This document shows positions 23,901-36,300 of a DNA stretch of 64,000 bases, piece by piece. The stretch's first letter is position 1; each line of letters opens with the position of its first letter. Under the pieces are notes generated by a model. That model was not told the origin of the DNA. It ran no database searches and saw nothing but the letters and a program-made list of their open reading frames with translations. The position numbers and the translations under genes are program-made. The stretch spans positions 789,647-853,646 of the forward strand of contig VUYV01000123.1 of assembly GCA_008711295.1 (NCBI GenBank), given 5' to 3'. The DNA comes from Anarhynchus alexandrinus. Its lineage: Eukaryota > Chordata > Aves > Charadriiformes > Charadriidae.

Positions 23901-25049
23901 CTTCTTCATAAGCATGCTCATATGGTGGTGAACCAGCTAATTTATCTGAAGTCTCAAAGGACCAATTTGGTTTGGAAAGACAGTCTGCATTGAGACTGAG
24001 TGTGATCATGAATTTTCTTGTCACACAGTGCGGTGTTCTGCTTGGTTATTTTCAGTCTTTGTTATAGTAAAGTCTTTGCTTTTTCTTTTTTAATTCACTC
24101 GGGACCAATGTTTCTTAGAACAGACAGAGAATTTGTAAAAGACTTAAGCTGATAGCATAGTCTGCATATCATCTGACATAAAAAATACGAGCTAAAGAGG
24201 AAGGACCTGATTATGCAATTGATCTTTTTATGGTTCCTCGAAGAGATATTTTGACTGATGTAAAACAAGAAAATGCATTTCACTGCAATTCCTTCTGTGG
24301 GATTAAGAACTGAAGTGATCTGAAATCAGGCGTATGGGAAAGCAAGTTAACTTGCTTGGATAGGCTAATGATCTCATTCACTTTTGATTACAGATGTATC
24401 CATTTGTTTGTTTGGATGAGTAAGCATAATATGTTGAATATTTCTAAGCTATACAATATGCTTAAATTTAAGCAGAAAGGAAAAACTTTTTTTTTTTTTC
24501 TTTCAGAGACAGTTCTAAATACTCACAGGTGACACATCATATTATGTTTCTGTGTTTGCCAAGTCCAAATTGTCTGTTTAGAGACCCTCTGTGGAATCTT
24601 GTTCATGAATTTTGATCCAGTCTATGAGGAGAAATTGTGAATGTACTACTGTTGTGTAGCTATTTCCTATCATATTAGGTGCCACTGACAGGATAGTTAT
24701 GCTGATGGACAAATATACTAGCATATTTTAAATGCAACTTTGAAGGTATTGAAAACAAATTGATGGGAAACTGCCAAATAGCTTTCTTAAATTTGGTTTG
24801 GTTAAAGTTAAGAGAGTAATAACTTTGGAGATTCTAATATAAGACTTAAAGCAAAGATTTCCAAAGGATTCTGTGAATGTAGAAGAAAGAGTTGTGGCTG
24901 ATTTATGATTATTTACCCAGTTAGGGAAAATATTCTGAATACATGCAAATATTTTGGATATCAGTTTCCCCAGTCACAATTCACAAACCAAGTCTTTGCC
25001 AGATTATCCTACAAAAAATAGAAACTTTGCAATGAGCAATTTAGTGTTA
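20928..25049. other. unique AT-rich stretch
   Basis: About 4.1 kb with no recognised gene, RNA or repeat family. Frames are 60-108 codons and overlap on opposite strands at 20948-21287. A T-rich tract lies near 24488-24503. Confidence 0.55.
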
Positions 25050-26643
25050 GAAGACACAGATGAGGCTGTGCTACCCAACACCTACTTTGCCTCAGTCTTC
25101 ATCAACAAGATCTCTGGGTCCTCTGTGCTTAGACACAGGTCTTACAGAGAAGAGGAAGTACCAGCTGTGGATGAGGGTTGGTTCAGGACTCAACCCATAC
25201 TAGTCCATGACACCTGACAGGCTGCATCCCTGGGTGCTGAACGAGCTTGTCAGTGTCCTTCCAAGTCTCCTGTCTGTCATCTTCAAAAGGTAATGGAAAT
25301 CAGATACTATCCACAATGACTAGGGAAAGGCAAATGTTGCCCTCATCTTAGAGATAGTCCAAAAGGTCAACCCAAGAAAATACAGTGCGGTCAGCCTTCC
25401 TGGAGTCCCTGGAAAAATCTCAGAGTGAGTCCTCTGGGAACAGTCAGCATGGATTTTTACCAAGAACAAATAATTCCAGACCCACCTGATTGCCTTCTGT
25501 GATAAAATAACTGTATTTGTGGATGAAAGGAAAGCTGTGGATGCAATCTACTTTAACAAGGATTTGACATTATCTCAAATAATGTTCCTGTACAGAAGTT
25601 GGGATGTTTTTGGTCTGGATGGGTGGAAAAATCGATAGGTAAAAAACCAGTTAGATGACTGCGCTCAGAGGATGGTGGTTAATGGGTTGGATGTTGGTAA
25701 CAACTACCATGGGAGTCTATATGGGAACATGTCCTGTTTAACATCTTTATCAATGAAACGGAGGAGGTGATACAATGCAGTCATTAAATTTGCATCCGAC
25801 ACCAAGTTGGGAGGGACTAGTAAATACACTGAAGGTCAGCGCTGACATTCTCTGTGTGGAGAAATGTGTTGACAGAACCTCCTGAAATTCGACAAGGACA
25901 AATGCAAAGTCCATCCTCTGGAAAGAAAAATCCCCTGGCAAAAATACAGGCTGGTGACTGATAAGCTAGAGAGTAGCAGCTCTGGGGAGAAGGCTCTGGG
26001 GGTCCTGGAGGACAGCGAATTCCTTGTGAGCCAGCAGGGCACCCTGACAAAAAGGGTAATAAGTAGCATACGGAGCTGTATGAACAGAAGCACAGCCAGA
26101 AGTTCAATGGGAGCAATTACCCACCCCTACTCATCTATTATGAGACCCCATCTAGATAACTTGCCTGGTTACATTTACACACACACCCCCCAATAAAAGA
26201 AAGATGTAAATAAGTTGGAGGAAGTTCTATGGAAGGCCACCAGGATTGTTGGAGCTGGACCACTTACTCTGTGAGGAGAGACTAAGGGACCAGGGCTTGT
26301 TCATCCTGGAGAAGAGATGGCTGTGGAGGACATAACAGCAGCCCCCAGTGCCTAGGGAAAGGTCAGAAAGGAGATGGAGCTAGGTTCTTCCCAGCAGTGT
26401 GTGACAGAAGAATGAGAGGCAAAGGAGGAAACTCAAAACAAAAGTTGTTTTGATAGCACACAAAATTTTTCTCCATGAGAACAGTCAGGTAGTGGAGCAG
26501 GTTGTGCCACCTCCATCCAGGTTTCGAAAAGACCCAACTGGAAAAAGCCCTGAGCAACCCTCTCTGACCTCAGAGTTGATCCTGCTTTGAGCAGGACCTT
26601 CCAAGATCCCTTCCAGCCTGAACTATCATTTGGTTCTGTGATG
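25050..26643 (+). mobile_element. old CR1 LINE, ORF2 to 3-prime end
   Basis: Plus-strand CR1 of about 1.6 kb. At about 25060 it reads 'EAVLPNTYFASVFINK', the EN-RT linker. It passes through a stop-ridden reverse transcriptase ('NSQHGFLPR'-like at about 25440, KFASDTKLGGT at about 25786 where FADD is expected) to the 3-prime UTR. It ends 'GGACCTTCCAAGATCCCTTCC' and 'TGGTTCTGTGATG' near 26643. Many frameshifts and stops make it one of the older copies here. Frames on the minus strand inside it (25750-26116) are antisense noise. Confidence 0.88.
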
Positions 26644-28990
26644 CACCTATACTAAGTTGTGGGTGTCAGGAATATCCCATTTACTTCTGGAACTGTTCTT
26701 TTAACACTGCTTCATGAATAGCAGGCATATAGTATTAAATAGCATAACGGCTGACCAGACTGGATTTTTCAGTGGGCTCCCCTTCTGAAGTTACATCATC
26801 AAATGTTTTTAAATGTTTAGATAATTATCTAATTATCTAAATACTAATTAACTAACAATGAGGAAACAATTGTGAATGTGATTATTTACATTTCATGGTC
26901 TAGATTGACGTACTTTTTACTGCAAGGATAGCACAATCCCACAACAAGAAAATATCTCTGTGCACAAGTACTGTGTCTCACATAAGAGAAAAAACATAAC
27001 AATCAGGAAATATTAAGCTGATATGTGGGGCAGAATGAGTGACACATTATCTCGGGTCATACCCTTCCAAAAATATACTGAAATTACCTTATGTGTAAAA
27101 CAGGTATTGCTATTTTTCAGGAAAGAGAAGTTGCTTAGCTTTGGTTTTATTTCTAAATTCAAAAGGTCAGCATTTTGCTCTGGAGCTTTGCGTTGGTCAT
27201 CCAATCTCTCCTGAAATACAGAGGTGTTTCTACTGCGTAGGAATTCCTGAGGTATTTACTTTTTAATTTTTCTGCTAAGTGTATTTTACAAGTCAAGGTA
27301 GAGGAAGAGAACATCTGTGTTTCCCTAGTGTTAGGTAAAGCTATGTGCTAGTGTTCAATTAATTAAAGTAAATAAAAATATTGGTATAGAATTTATTTAT
27401 GTTTTTAGGTAAAACTAACCTTCTGTTATTTTCAGACTTTAAGATTTTGCTATGTATCTAAACTCCCTAGTGATACCAGCTTTTTAAATGTATTTGCTGC
27501 CTTCATTAACACAACTATTCTATAATATAAAGAAAATATCCACAAAAGCATTGAAAACCACATATCCTTTAAAACAGCAATTAGAAGTGAGTCTCTGTAT
27601 TGTCCAGTATTGACTTTTGCAAGTTTAAAGAATTCACATATAGCTTTGTTTTGGAATTGTTTCTGTAATAAGAAGAAAATGGGCTTTCATATTAATTTAA
27701 TCACATGGTATTTCCTTAGTAGCTATAAATGCCAGTAAATCTATAATCTTGAAATGCACTTATACTTTTCCCTTTTCTTTATTATCTAGGGAATAATTTG
27801 TTTTCCTTCCATTTCTACTGTAGTACTAATTCCCTTGTGTTGTTCCTTCTTAATTATTTAACACAAATATCCCGATTCTGATGCTGAGAAGGTTTGCTCT
27901 TAAAAAGTATTTATGCTCATAATGTTGTATCCAAATATAGGAAAATGAGTTCTACTTTTTTCCATTTTTGTTTTGTTTTAAAGAACATCCATACGAAGCC
28001 AATTTAAATTTAGCTTCTACTTTCACAATGGAGAAATTACAATTAACGTCCTCTTTACCAGTGTATTTTTTTTCTTAGTGGATTTTTTTTTTCTTTTAAA
28101 GAATGTTTCCATATGTGTTTCCTTTTGGTTTCCCTGAATAAATTTTCCTTTTTACTCCTTGCCTGCATAAAAGTCCTGACTTAATTCCGTTTTCCCTGAG
28201 GAAAATTTGGAGTGAGGATTCCAATTGAAGCACAAACGAACAAGAAAGAGCCATTAGAGACAAAAGGATTTTGTAAATCATTAACAACAGCAGAACCCCT
28301 TGTTCCACCTCTATCTGTTTGCTAGGGTTTTCCATTCCTAGATTTCTTTTCCCTCAGTAACAATTTATGAATTATAATTTCACAGAATTTGGATATCCTG
28401 GTGATAGAGTGTCACAAAATACTTGTTGTGGGAAAACAAAAAGAAGGAAAGTAGTAATTCAGATATTCAGATAAAGTAAATCAATATCATGCCATCCAAT
28501 TTAACAGAACTATGTTGGTTTAAGAAATTACTTCAGAACACACATCCACCACCTGCAGAAAAACATCCATTAAGTAAACTGAAAGACTGGAAATGGGCAA
28601 AACAACAAATATAAGATTCTGTGTTCTGTTTTCAAGAATAGTTTTCTACACTGAATTTAGAAAAGAATACTAGCGCAGTAATATGTTAAATGTTGAACAA
28701 TTAACCTTTTTAATTACAGTAACCAATCATCTTGCTGAAACCATATGTAACCTTCAGAGTAACAACTTTCTTGCTTCGAGATTAATATTTTATGTGTGGC
28801 AGTTTATGGAAAGCCTAAAGCTAAACACATGAATTTGTCTCAGCAAGAAAAAGAGAGAAGCTGATTAGATCAAGCACAAAAATATGTTTTTAAACCATGC
28901 ATTATTAAGAAAGGGGAAATAAAGAGAAGTAGCTGAGTTGCTTAAGGGATTACCTCTGAGATATCATGAAAAACAGTCTGTAAAAGACTT
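26644..28990. other. unique AT-rich stretch
   Basis: No gene or repeat family recognised. Frames of about 63-79 codons occur on both strands with no domain. Confidence 0.55.
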
Positions 28991-29281
28991 GAAGAGGTCA
29001 GCAAGTCCACTCCCAACCCTACAGCAAAATATACTATTCACAAGCAATGCTAGACAAATGTTGCCAAAAGGGAATGCAAAGTCTAGATCTGCTTTCTATA
29101 CAGAATAATTTATACAATCTATTCTAGTGTTTAACTAGGACATGTTTAAACTTCTGAAAGCACTGTACAGAAATGTATAGTCTATCTTAAGCTCATTTTT
29201 TCTTGTCCCATCCAAATATTTTCAGTAACCTCCTCTTCCATTTTGCAATTATCTTTTAAGTATTTGAGAACTTGTATTTCA
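28991..29281 (-). mobile_element. ancient CR1/L3-like LINE fragment
   Basis: Very diverged minus-strand fragment recognised by ordered words of the old amniote CR1 3-prime region: 'GAAGAGGTCAGCAAGTCCAC', 'CAATCTATTCTAGTGTTTAAC', 'TAAGCTCATTTTTTCTTGTCC', 'TAAGTATTTGAGAACTTGT'. It is the same ancient class as 6288-6606. No frame remains. Confidence 0.6.
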
Positions 29282-29445
29282 GGTTTCTTTTCCACAGAAT
29301 ATACAGCCTGGAACAGTCGTGTTTCCTAGACCTACTTGTCTTTTTCTTCTGGACCTTCCTCCTGCAATATTTTCAGAAAGTAGTGGGGAGAGGATTTGAA
29401 ATTTCCAAGGCTGTACTTGACTTGAGACATTAGCTAAAAAAAATC

Positions 29446-29468
29446 CCAAAACAAAACAAAACAAAACC
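29446..29468. repeat. (CAAAA)n microsatellite
   Basis: Four CAAAA units, preceded by an A-rich run. Confidence 0.9.
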
Positions 29469-29599
29469 CCCTTCATCTATCTAACAAAACACTTACTTCA
29501 TTAAGACCCGCAAGCATGAGTTTCCCAAGACTATGAAGGCACTTTTTATTGCTCCTTCTTTTCCCCATTAGCTTTGTTTATTTTTGTATTTCTATAGCA

Positions 29600-30312
29600 G
29601 CAATCCCAAGCACAAATACAGCCTGGCAGGGGGGGCTGGTTGATGAGAAGCTCAATGTGAGCCAGTAATGCGTGATCACAGCCCAGAAAGCCAACCGTGT
29701 CCTGGGCTGCATCGAAACAAGTGTGGCCAGCAGGGCGAGGGAGGTGATTCTCACCCTCTACTCCACTCTTGTGAGACCCCACCTGGACTACTGTGTCCAG
29801 CTCTGGACCCCCCAACATAAGAACATGGACCTGCTGAAGAGAGTCCAGAGGAGGGCCACAGAGATGATTAGAGGTCTGGAGCACTTCTCCTGTGAAGACA
29901 GGCTGAGAGAGTTGTGGTTGTGCAGCCTGGAGAAGAGAAGGCTCCGGGGAGACCTTATAGCAACCTTCCAGTACTTAAAGGGGGAGCTACAGGAAAGATG
30001 GGGAGGGACTTTTTATCAGTGAGTGTGGTGACAGGATTGGGGGTAATGGTTTTAAACTGGAAGAGGGTAGATTTAGATTTAGATTTGCTATTAGGAAGAA
30101 ATTCTTTGCTGTGAAGGTGGTGAGACATTGGAACAGGTTGCCTAGAGAAGTCGTCGATGCCCCCTCCCTGGAAGTGTTCAAGGCCAGGTTGGATGGGGCT
30201 TCAAGTAAACTGGTCTAGTGGAAGGTGTCCCTGCCCATGGCAAGGGTTTTGGAAGTAGATGATCTTTAAGGTCCCTTCCAATCCAAACCCTTCTATGATT
30301 CTATGATGATGT
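29600..30312 (+). mobile_element. CR1 LINE, ORF2 C-terminus to 3-prime end
   Basis: Plus-strand, relatively young CR1. It starts within ORF2 ('GCAATCCCAAGCACAAATAC') and has lost a short internal piece near 29628, where the usual REWIES...EKDLGVL coding is missing. It then runs through 'GTGAGACCCCACCTGG' and 'CAGTACTTAAAGGGG' to 'AAGGTCCCTTCCAATCC' and the tail 'TTCTATGATTCTATGATGATG'. The open stretch 29672-30022 (116 codons) encodes the thumb/C-terminal region ([39 protein letters not shown]). It is a 5-prime truncated pseudogene copy. Confidence 0.93.
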
Positions 30313-31717
30313 AGAACAGGGCCTGGCTGTGACACAGAAGAGGCTGAAGCTCAGGCTAGTCCCAGTGGAGCAGCCCCATTTGCGAGGGAAAGGATTCAAG
30401 CCTTACCAAGACCAGAATGATTTTCCCCATGATCAGCAGCTGGGCTCTTTTCCAGCTGGGCTCTCAACCCAGGGCAACAAACATCGAGGAGTGAGGAGAT
30501 GTGCTCAGGGTCCTTGCAGTAGCTTCTTAGTTCTCAAAGCTTTACTCAGATACCAAAATTTAGATATCCATATCTGACTTAAGTTTCTATGTTCCCACCA
30601 TGGTCAATGGTAGCCAAATCAATCAGTGAAACTTGGAGATGAGAGTCAGCTTTTAGCTGTAGCAGTGGATGTAATTTCTGGTGTGCTAAGAAATCTTAAA
30701 TATCCAGAAGGGTCTGACAGACACATATTCACACCAGACTGGGGGTAGTCAACCTTTTTGGATGAAAAGCTGAAGGCTGGGAATAATACAATTATTTAAT
30801 TTTCCAAATTGGCTGTCTGTGTCGCTTTTTTGGCAACGGACTTGTACCATGGAGAGCTGTACAGCTGTCCAAATACAAGAATAAATCAAAGTTAGATAAA
30901 TAGATTTATATTTGCAGACCCTTGGACACCTACATTTATACACTTCAAATTAGGGGTATGATTCTGGAGCTGAATCCTGTCCCAGCAGCATGAAGAAAGA
31001 ATAAACACAGCACTTTGACAGAAATCGGATGGTTTCGTTTTCTTCAAATGGAGGTGCACTGTGTGTTTGATGTTTCACCGTCCTTCAGGAGTACTTAGCT
31101 TGCTGGATTATTGGTGTGGATACAGTCAGTGTTATCAGTGTAAAACTTCATTCTTTACCATGTGGAGTATATATCCAGTGTTTTATCTTTGGTGATACAG
31201 GAATCTTTGTGATTCCTGAAATTTGAGGTGATCTGGTTTAATCTGTTGTATCTGTTGAGAAAATATATTGTGATTTACATGTAAATTCTGAAACTGGAAA
31301 TCACATGGGAAGGAACTATTTTCACACAGTTGGATAAGTCTCAATGCAGGATCTAAAATAAATTAATAAAGGCTTAGACCCTTTACTTGCTGATAAGTAA
31401 GTCTTTACTTACCAGTAAATTCTATTCTATTCTATTCTAGTCTAGTCTAGTCTAGTCTATATTAAATATAAAATTTATATTCTTTCATTTTCCTCTCTTC
31501 AGTTCAGTCATGATTTGCAAGTATCATAGATAGTACTCTTTCTTTTGAGAACTTGGACTTAAGCAGTCCTTAATTCAAAGATACTTTTTGTGGTATTTAA
31601 AACCACTGTCTGCAGCTCTTAAAATTAGATTTTTGTTTCATTTTGCTTTTGCTTTTTTAATGAGATGGGGACCTAGGATTCTTGTGTAAAATATGAGTAG
31701 ATGAGCAGGTTTGAAAA
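30313..31717. other. unique AT-rich stretch
   Basis: No gene recognised. It contains the pentanucleotide microsatellite at 31421-31460. Frames at 30329-30577 and 30749-30943 have no domain. Confidence 0.55.
31421..31460. repeat. compound pentanucleotide microsatellite
   Basis: Eight 5-bp units: three TCTAT, four TCTAG, one TCTAT. The interior switch of one base points to spread of a point change by slippage. Confidence 0.95.
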
Positions 31718-32572
31718 CATACACTTGGAAAGTCACGGAGATCAGAGGATATCCCTGCTGACTGGAAGAGGGCAAATGTCATACCCACGTACAAGAAGAG
31801 CTCAAAAAGAGGACCCAGGAAACTACAGACCCATTAGTATTCAATCCCTGGGAAAGTAATGTAATGAGTTCTCCTAGAACCTATTACAAACCAAATGACA
31901 CAGGTGACTGGGAAAAGCCAGTATGGATTTATGAAAGGCAAGTCGTCACAGACTAACCTGATCATCTTCTACAACAAAATAATATTTTCTGTCAACATGG
32001 GGAGAGCAGTGGATGTTATTTACCTAGATGATGGGATTGAAAGCACCCTCACCAACTTCAGTGACGACACCAAACTGGGTAGTGAGATAAACATGTCAGA
32101 AGGGAAAGCCATCTTACAGAGACATCAGGACAGGCTGGAAGAGTGGACTAGCAAGAACTGTATGAAGTTTAACAAAGGCAAGTGCAAGGTCCTGCACCTG
32201 GGATGACATAACCAAAAAAGCCCAGTACAGGGTAGGATCTGTGTGTCTGGGGAGCAGCCTTGCTGAAAGGGAACTGGGATCCTGGTGGACAACAAGCTGA
32301 ACATGAGTCAGCAGTGTGTCGCAGCAGCAACAAAGGCAAATCAAACTGGATCAACAAAAAGCAACAAAGGCAAATCAGACTGGATCAACAAAATCACTGG
32401 AACAACCTCCCCAGGGATGTCGTGGCATCCCAGTCACTGGAGGTTTTCAAGATGCGATTCAAGATGGTGCTAGATAATCTCATGTAGGCTCCATTTGCCA
32501 CAAAATATTGAGCCAGCTGATCTTCTGAGGTCCCTTCCAACATGGAATCTATCATTCTATGAAACTGTGATT
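31718..32572 (+). mobile_element. CR1 LINE with internal RT deletion
   Basis: Plus-strand CR1. It begins in the EN-RT linker ('CCTGCTGACTGGAAGAGG', coding for PADWKRA-like residues), enters the reverse transcriptase with QYGFMKGKSSQTNL, and reaches VIYLD. It then jumps straight to DGIESTLTNFSDDTKL, so the segment between the first catalytic aspartate and the DD box (well over 200 bp in an intact element) is deleted in frame. It ends with 'GAGGTCCCTTCCAACATGG' and 'TCATTCTATGAAACTGTGAT'. The DD pair is kept here (FSDD), unlike in other copies. A second deletion removes much of the C-terminal region near 32400. Confidence 0.92.
32327..32394. repeat. 34-bp tandem duplication inside CR1
   Basis: Two 34-bp units starting GCAACAAAGGCAAATCA (32327 and 32361) with two mismatches. 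Confidence 0.9.
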
Positions 32573-32576
32573 TAAT

Positions 32577-32640
32577 TTCCATAAAGAAAATTAAAGGTGT
32601 TCCTTTAGTTTTTCCATAAAGGAAATTAAAGGTGTTCCTT
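32577..32640. repeat. 35-bp tandem duplication beside a CR1 end
   Basis: TTCCATAAAGAAAATTAAAG (32577) recurs 35 bp later as TTCCATAAAGGAAATTAAAG (32612), followed in both by GTGTTCCTT. It lies directly after the CR1 tail. Confidence 0.9.
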
Positions 32641-35600
32641 GAAATTATTGAAGATTTTCCTTGAAAATCATCACAAATATTCATTTTAATTTGAGATTTA
32701 ATGAAAAAAACCCAACAACCCAACTAAAAGACTATTGTTCTTGATTTAACCAAATTGTAGAACTGCCTCTATTAAAAAAAAAGTCCTTGTATGTGGCCAT
32801 AGTTTATGAAGCATTTCAAGAAATAAAAAGACTTGGATCTTAGTAATTCATATTTTTGGGGGTTATTATTTGTAGTTGTAGTTTTTGTGTTCTGGAATAA
32901 TTTTTTTTTTGTATACGTTTATTATTTATTTAAAGCTTATTGAATTCACAAGCTCCAGGTTCTACAACTGACATAATGTTACAAGACATAGTTGATAAGC
33001 TTAGTATCTGGACTTCAGTGCAAAAAATATCTGCAGTTATTGATGTAGAAAAAGCAAAATGTGTTATAGCTATTATTTCCTAAGTATTAATATGCAGTCA
33101 CTACTATTTAATAAACCTATGTTATGATTGATTATTTTGTTTTCTGCTTTCATAATTCTACCTCGTCTGATTATATATCACTGGTTTTCAAGTTTGCAGT
33201 TTATTATAAGTTCACATTGTAAAATGTCACCACGTAAGATGACATTCATTTAAAACAAAAGGTGCTTTATCAGTACCAAACTAATGAAGTACGAAACATT
33301 TTTTAAGCACTGTGCAATGATTTTCTTAAGAAAATTATGTTCGTAACTATTAGGCTGAATGTGCTCCTAGTTGGCTTACCATATTTCAAGCTATTTTTTT
33401 CTTTCATGATGCGAACAAAATCCAGGCAAACTCTCTGGTTCCATTTGAAAAACATCATTGATTGTAAATGGATGTATGTACTCAGCAGGCTTAAATATTT
33501 TGATATTCTGTTTCCTTTAAATAAAATATCAGATATGGTATATAGTTTATATGCTACATAATTTGCCTCCATAATAGTAATCTATGAGTGTTGGAAAGGT
33601 CATTTCATATCTTGACGTGAAAGGAGATTTATTAAAGACATTACTAGAAAACTAGATAAATAATTAGAATCTATTTGTTTGTGCTTTGCATGAAGCTATA
33701 GATAAACTAGAAATAAGTTTAAAAAAAAAAGCAAGAACCTTCTCTCTCTTACCCTTCGATCAATGTAAATGACATTTTATTTTTAAGGGCCAACTTATTT
33801 TGCAGTGTGTGCTGGTGAATAATTAATACAATACATGAATTCCTTATAAGGAAAGAGCTGAGAGAAAGTCACCCCACAGGACTTCTACATATGAAAGCGG
33901 TTTGTAAAAAATGCGAGTTCTAAGATTACATAGGTATGTTGAAGAATTTGCTAAAAATAAACTTAAAACTTTGTCTGATATTTTTTTTTTTTTTAAAGCA
34001 TTGTTCATGCCTCCATGCCAACATGTTTTTCTTTAGGTAGAGCATAAAAGTTTGTTCTGTCTTTGACTCTGTCCATTGCCATAATTTCCAGTAACAGGCT
34101 CTGACTCAAAATGAATCTAATGATGCCCTTTTAAACTGTATCATAATATAGTAGGACTATTCACCAGTCAAGTATCTTCAGTAGCTTCCAATTCATTTTA
34201 GCCTGGATGTTCTTCCTTAAAAAACCTGTGGTCAATATGAAAATGCATAACTACCTTTTCAAAACAATATCTATTAACTTGTACCAGCAAATAAGTCTTT
34301 CTATTGCATGTTATCTTTCTTACATCTTTGCTTTCTCTTGAAAGTTACTGTAAGTGATTACCCTGTAAAAGTCAAACTGTATACCATGGTTAACAGGCCT
34401 CCTAAATTCACAGTCTGCTCTCCATTTAAAGCTTTTGGACTCTGTTCTAGAGTCACACTCTCTTTTAAGAATGTCAGTAAGAGTGGCAAGGACAATTTTC
34501 TAGCTATGCATTAATATTATTCTGCCATTAAAAACTGCAATTAAGGTGTAATTTAGATGGTCTCTAGTACAGCCCTTTACTCCTCTGTGTTTTCTTCTGC
34601 AAAGATAAAGTCAGACTCTTTCTGATCTCTTTTTCCTTGTCTAAAATGGCTGGTGAAATTACTATCTTTCTAAACTTACCTTTTTTTCAGACCTTCTGAC
34701 TCCCAATGTACCCATTTTTCTAGTCACATCAGATGATCAGTGTCATCTCCAAGTCACTTAAGCTAAGTTACAGCAGGATCCAGTTAACCTTTCCAGTTCC
34801 AGATCTTCCTCAGATCCCAGATTAAATGAAAGTGTGACCTTTCTCCTCTTAGCACTTCTTTCTTCACAGAAACTCAGACAAGGCAACTGCTTTCACTGGA
34901 AATGGCAGCACTTTCTGTGGACACCTGATGTGAATAGTACAGTGAGCAGGATCCTGATGCACCTTAGGCTTGCAGCTAACACGCAGGAATGGGTTGCATT
35001 ACTACTTTAATTCTGTTATTTTGCTTTGATTTTTACTAACTCTTTCTTCTCCTTTTCCCTCTGAAATGATACGTCAAACCTGAGAGGCTTATTAAGGTTT
35101 AAGAATTCTCCACTTTTAACTGAATGTTATCAGTTACTAATTTTTAGCTATCTTACTGTTTCACCTGTGGTGTACAAGGAATAAAAAGGGCAAAAAAGGC
35201 TTGTATACAAAATGGAGTTTGCAGGTTTACAAAATGGTGGTATGAGAAAGGTCTGATGTCAAACGTGTGTGTATATTTGTACTTGCATATATTTTCTCGA
35301 ATGTCTGAGAATACTACCAAAGATTCTAATATTCTTCACAGCTATTCTAGATAGCATCTTACAATACCATTAGTTAGTATTTTGGAATTTTATAGAGTTC
35401 CTTCTAGTTCATGAACAATTTACAAAACTAATTACACTATACTATTATAGAACAGACTGCTACTTATTACCTATCAAATACAGTAATGCTTGCACTTACT
35501 GACTATGCTTGTGTAGACTGTTACACATGGTATGAGCTTCTAAGACAGTGAAACTGATTAAATTATTGGCAGAGAAGTCTTCAACACTTTCCATAAATGT

Positions 35601-35735
35601 GATACAAATCTCAAGTGTAACTTAAATCCGTAAAATTACAGAATACCATACAGGATGCAACAAAAGCACCTTAGTTCAGAATTCAGACTTGTTGAACATT
35701 TTCAGTTCTAAATTCATATTACATGTAGAGCAAGT
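32641..35735. other. unique AT-rich stretch
   Basis: No gene or repeat family recognised. Frames on both strands overlap at 33303-33572 (89 codons minus, 74 plus) without a domain. T-rich tracts near 32899-32911 and 33981-33997. Confidence 0.55.
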
Positions 35736-35880
35736 ACCATTAAAATCTTGACATTTACTGCTGATGGTAGTTAAACTTCATATGGTATTTGCAGTACTCC
35801 CCATTCCAAGCATAGGGGAACTGCAAATGCCTCACTAATGGTAAATACCACAGTGTGATAAATGTCAAGACTTTAATGGT
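35736..35880. repeat. 145-bp imperfect inverted repeat (hairpin)
   Basis: Two arms of about 66 bp pair around a 12-base loop (35803-35814). The outer 22 bp (35736-35757 against 35859-35880) match at 21 positions. The inner stem (35787-35802 against 35815-35828) pairs 14 bases with a 2-base bulge. The middle pairs partially. It has no coding potential. Candidates are a foldback element, an ancient palindromic repeat, or the precursor of a small RNA. I do not recognise a family. Confidence 0.85.
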
Positions 35881-36300
35881 TCACTGTAATCATTATGGGA
35901 TAGATTCTGATAACTTATCCCAAAATGGGTAGCATCTTGCTCCATGAAGAATCTCACTGACTTTAGCAGGACTGTTTGTGATAGTGTTTGGTAGAAAAGC
36001 AAGCTCATCTTTGTAGGCATCTACTGCAATTTTTTAAGTCGAATAACTGTCCATATTATGTCCTCATACACCTTGCAGCTTTTCTTTAAGCTGTTTTTTT
36101 GTAAACCCATTTCCAAACTAGAAAAGTCCCCTAAAGCATCATCTAAGGAAATTCCTGTTTGATATAGTGTAGGAAGATATGAAAATGTATGAAATACATT
36201 AACACACCAGTGAACTTGAGCTAAAAAACTCTAATGATGGAAGCATATATTTGTTTGGCCTTAGACATTGGGTTATACAACCCATGCAGATTTTTACTAG

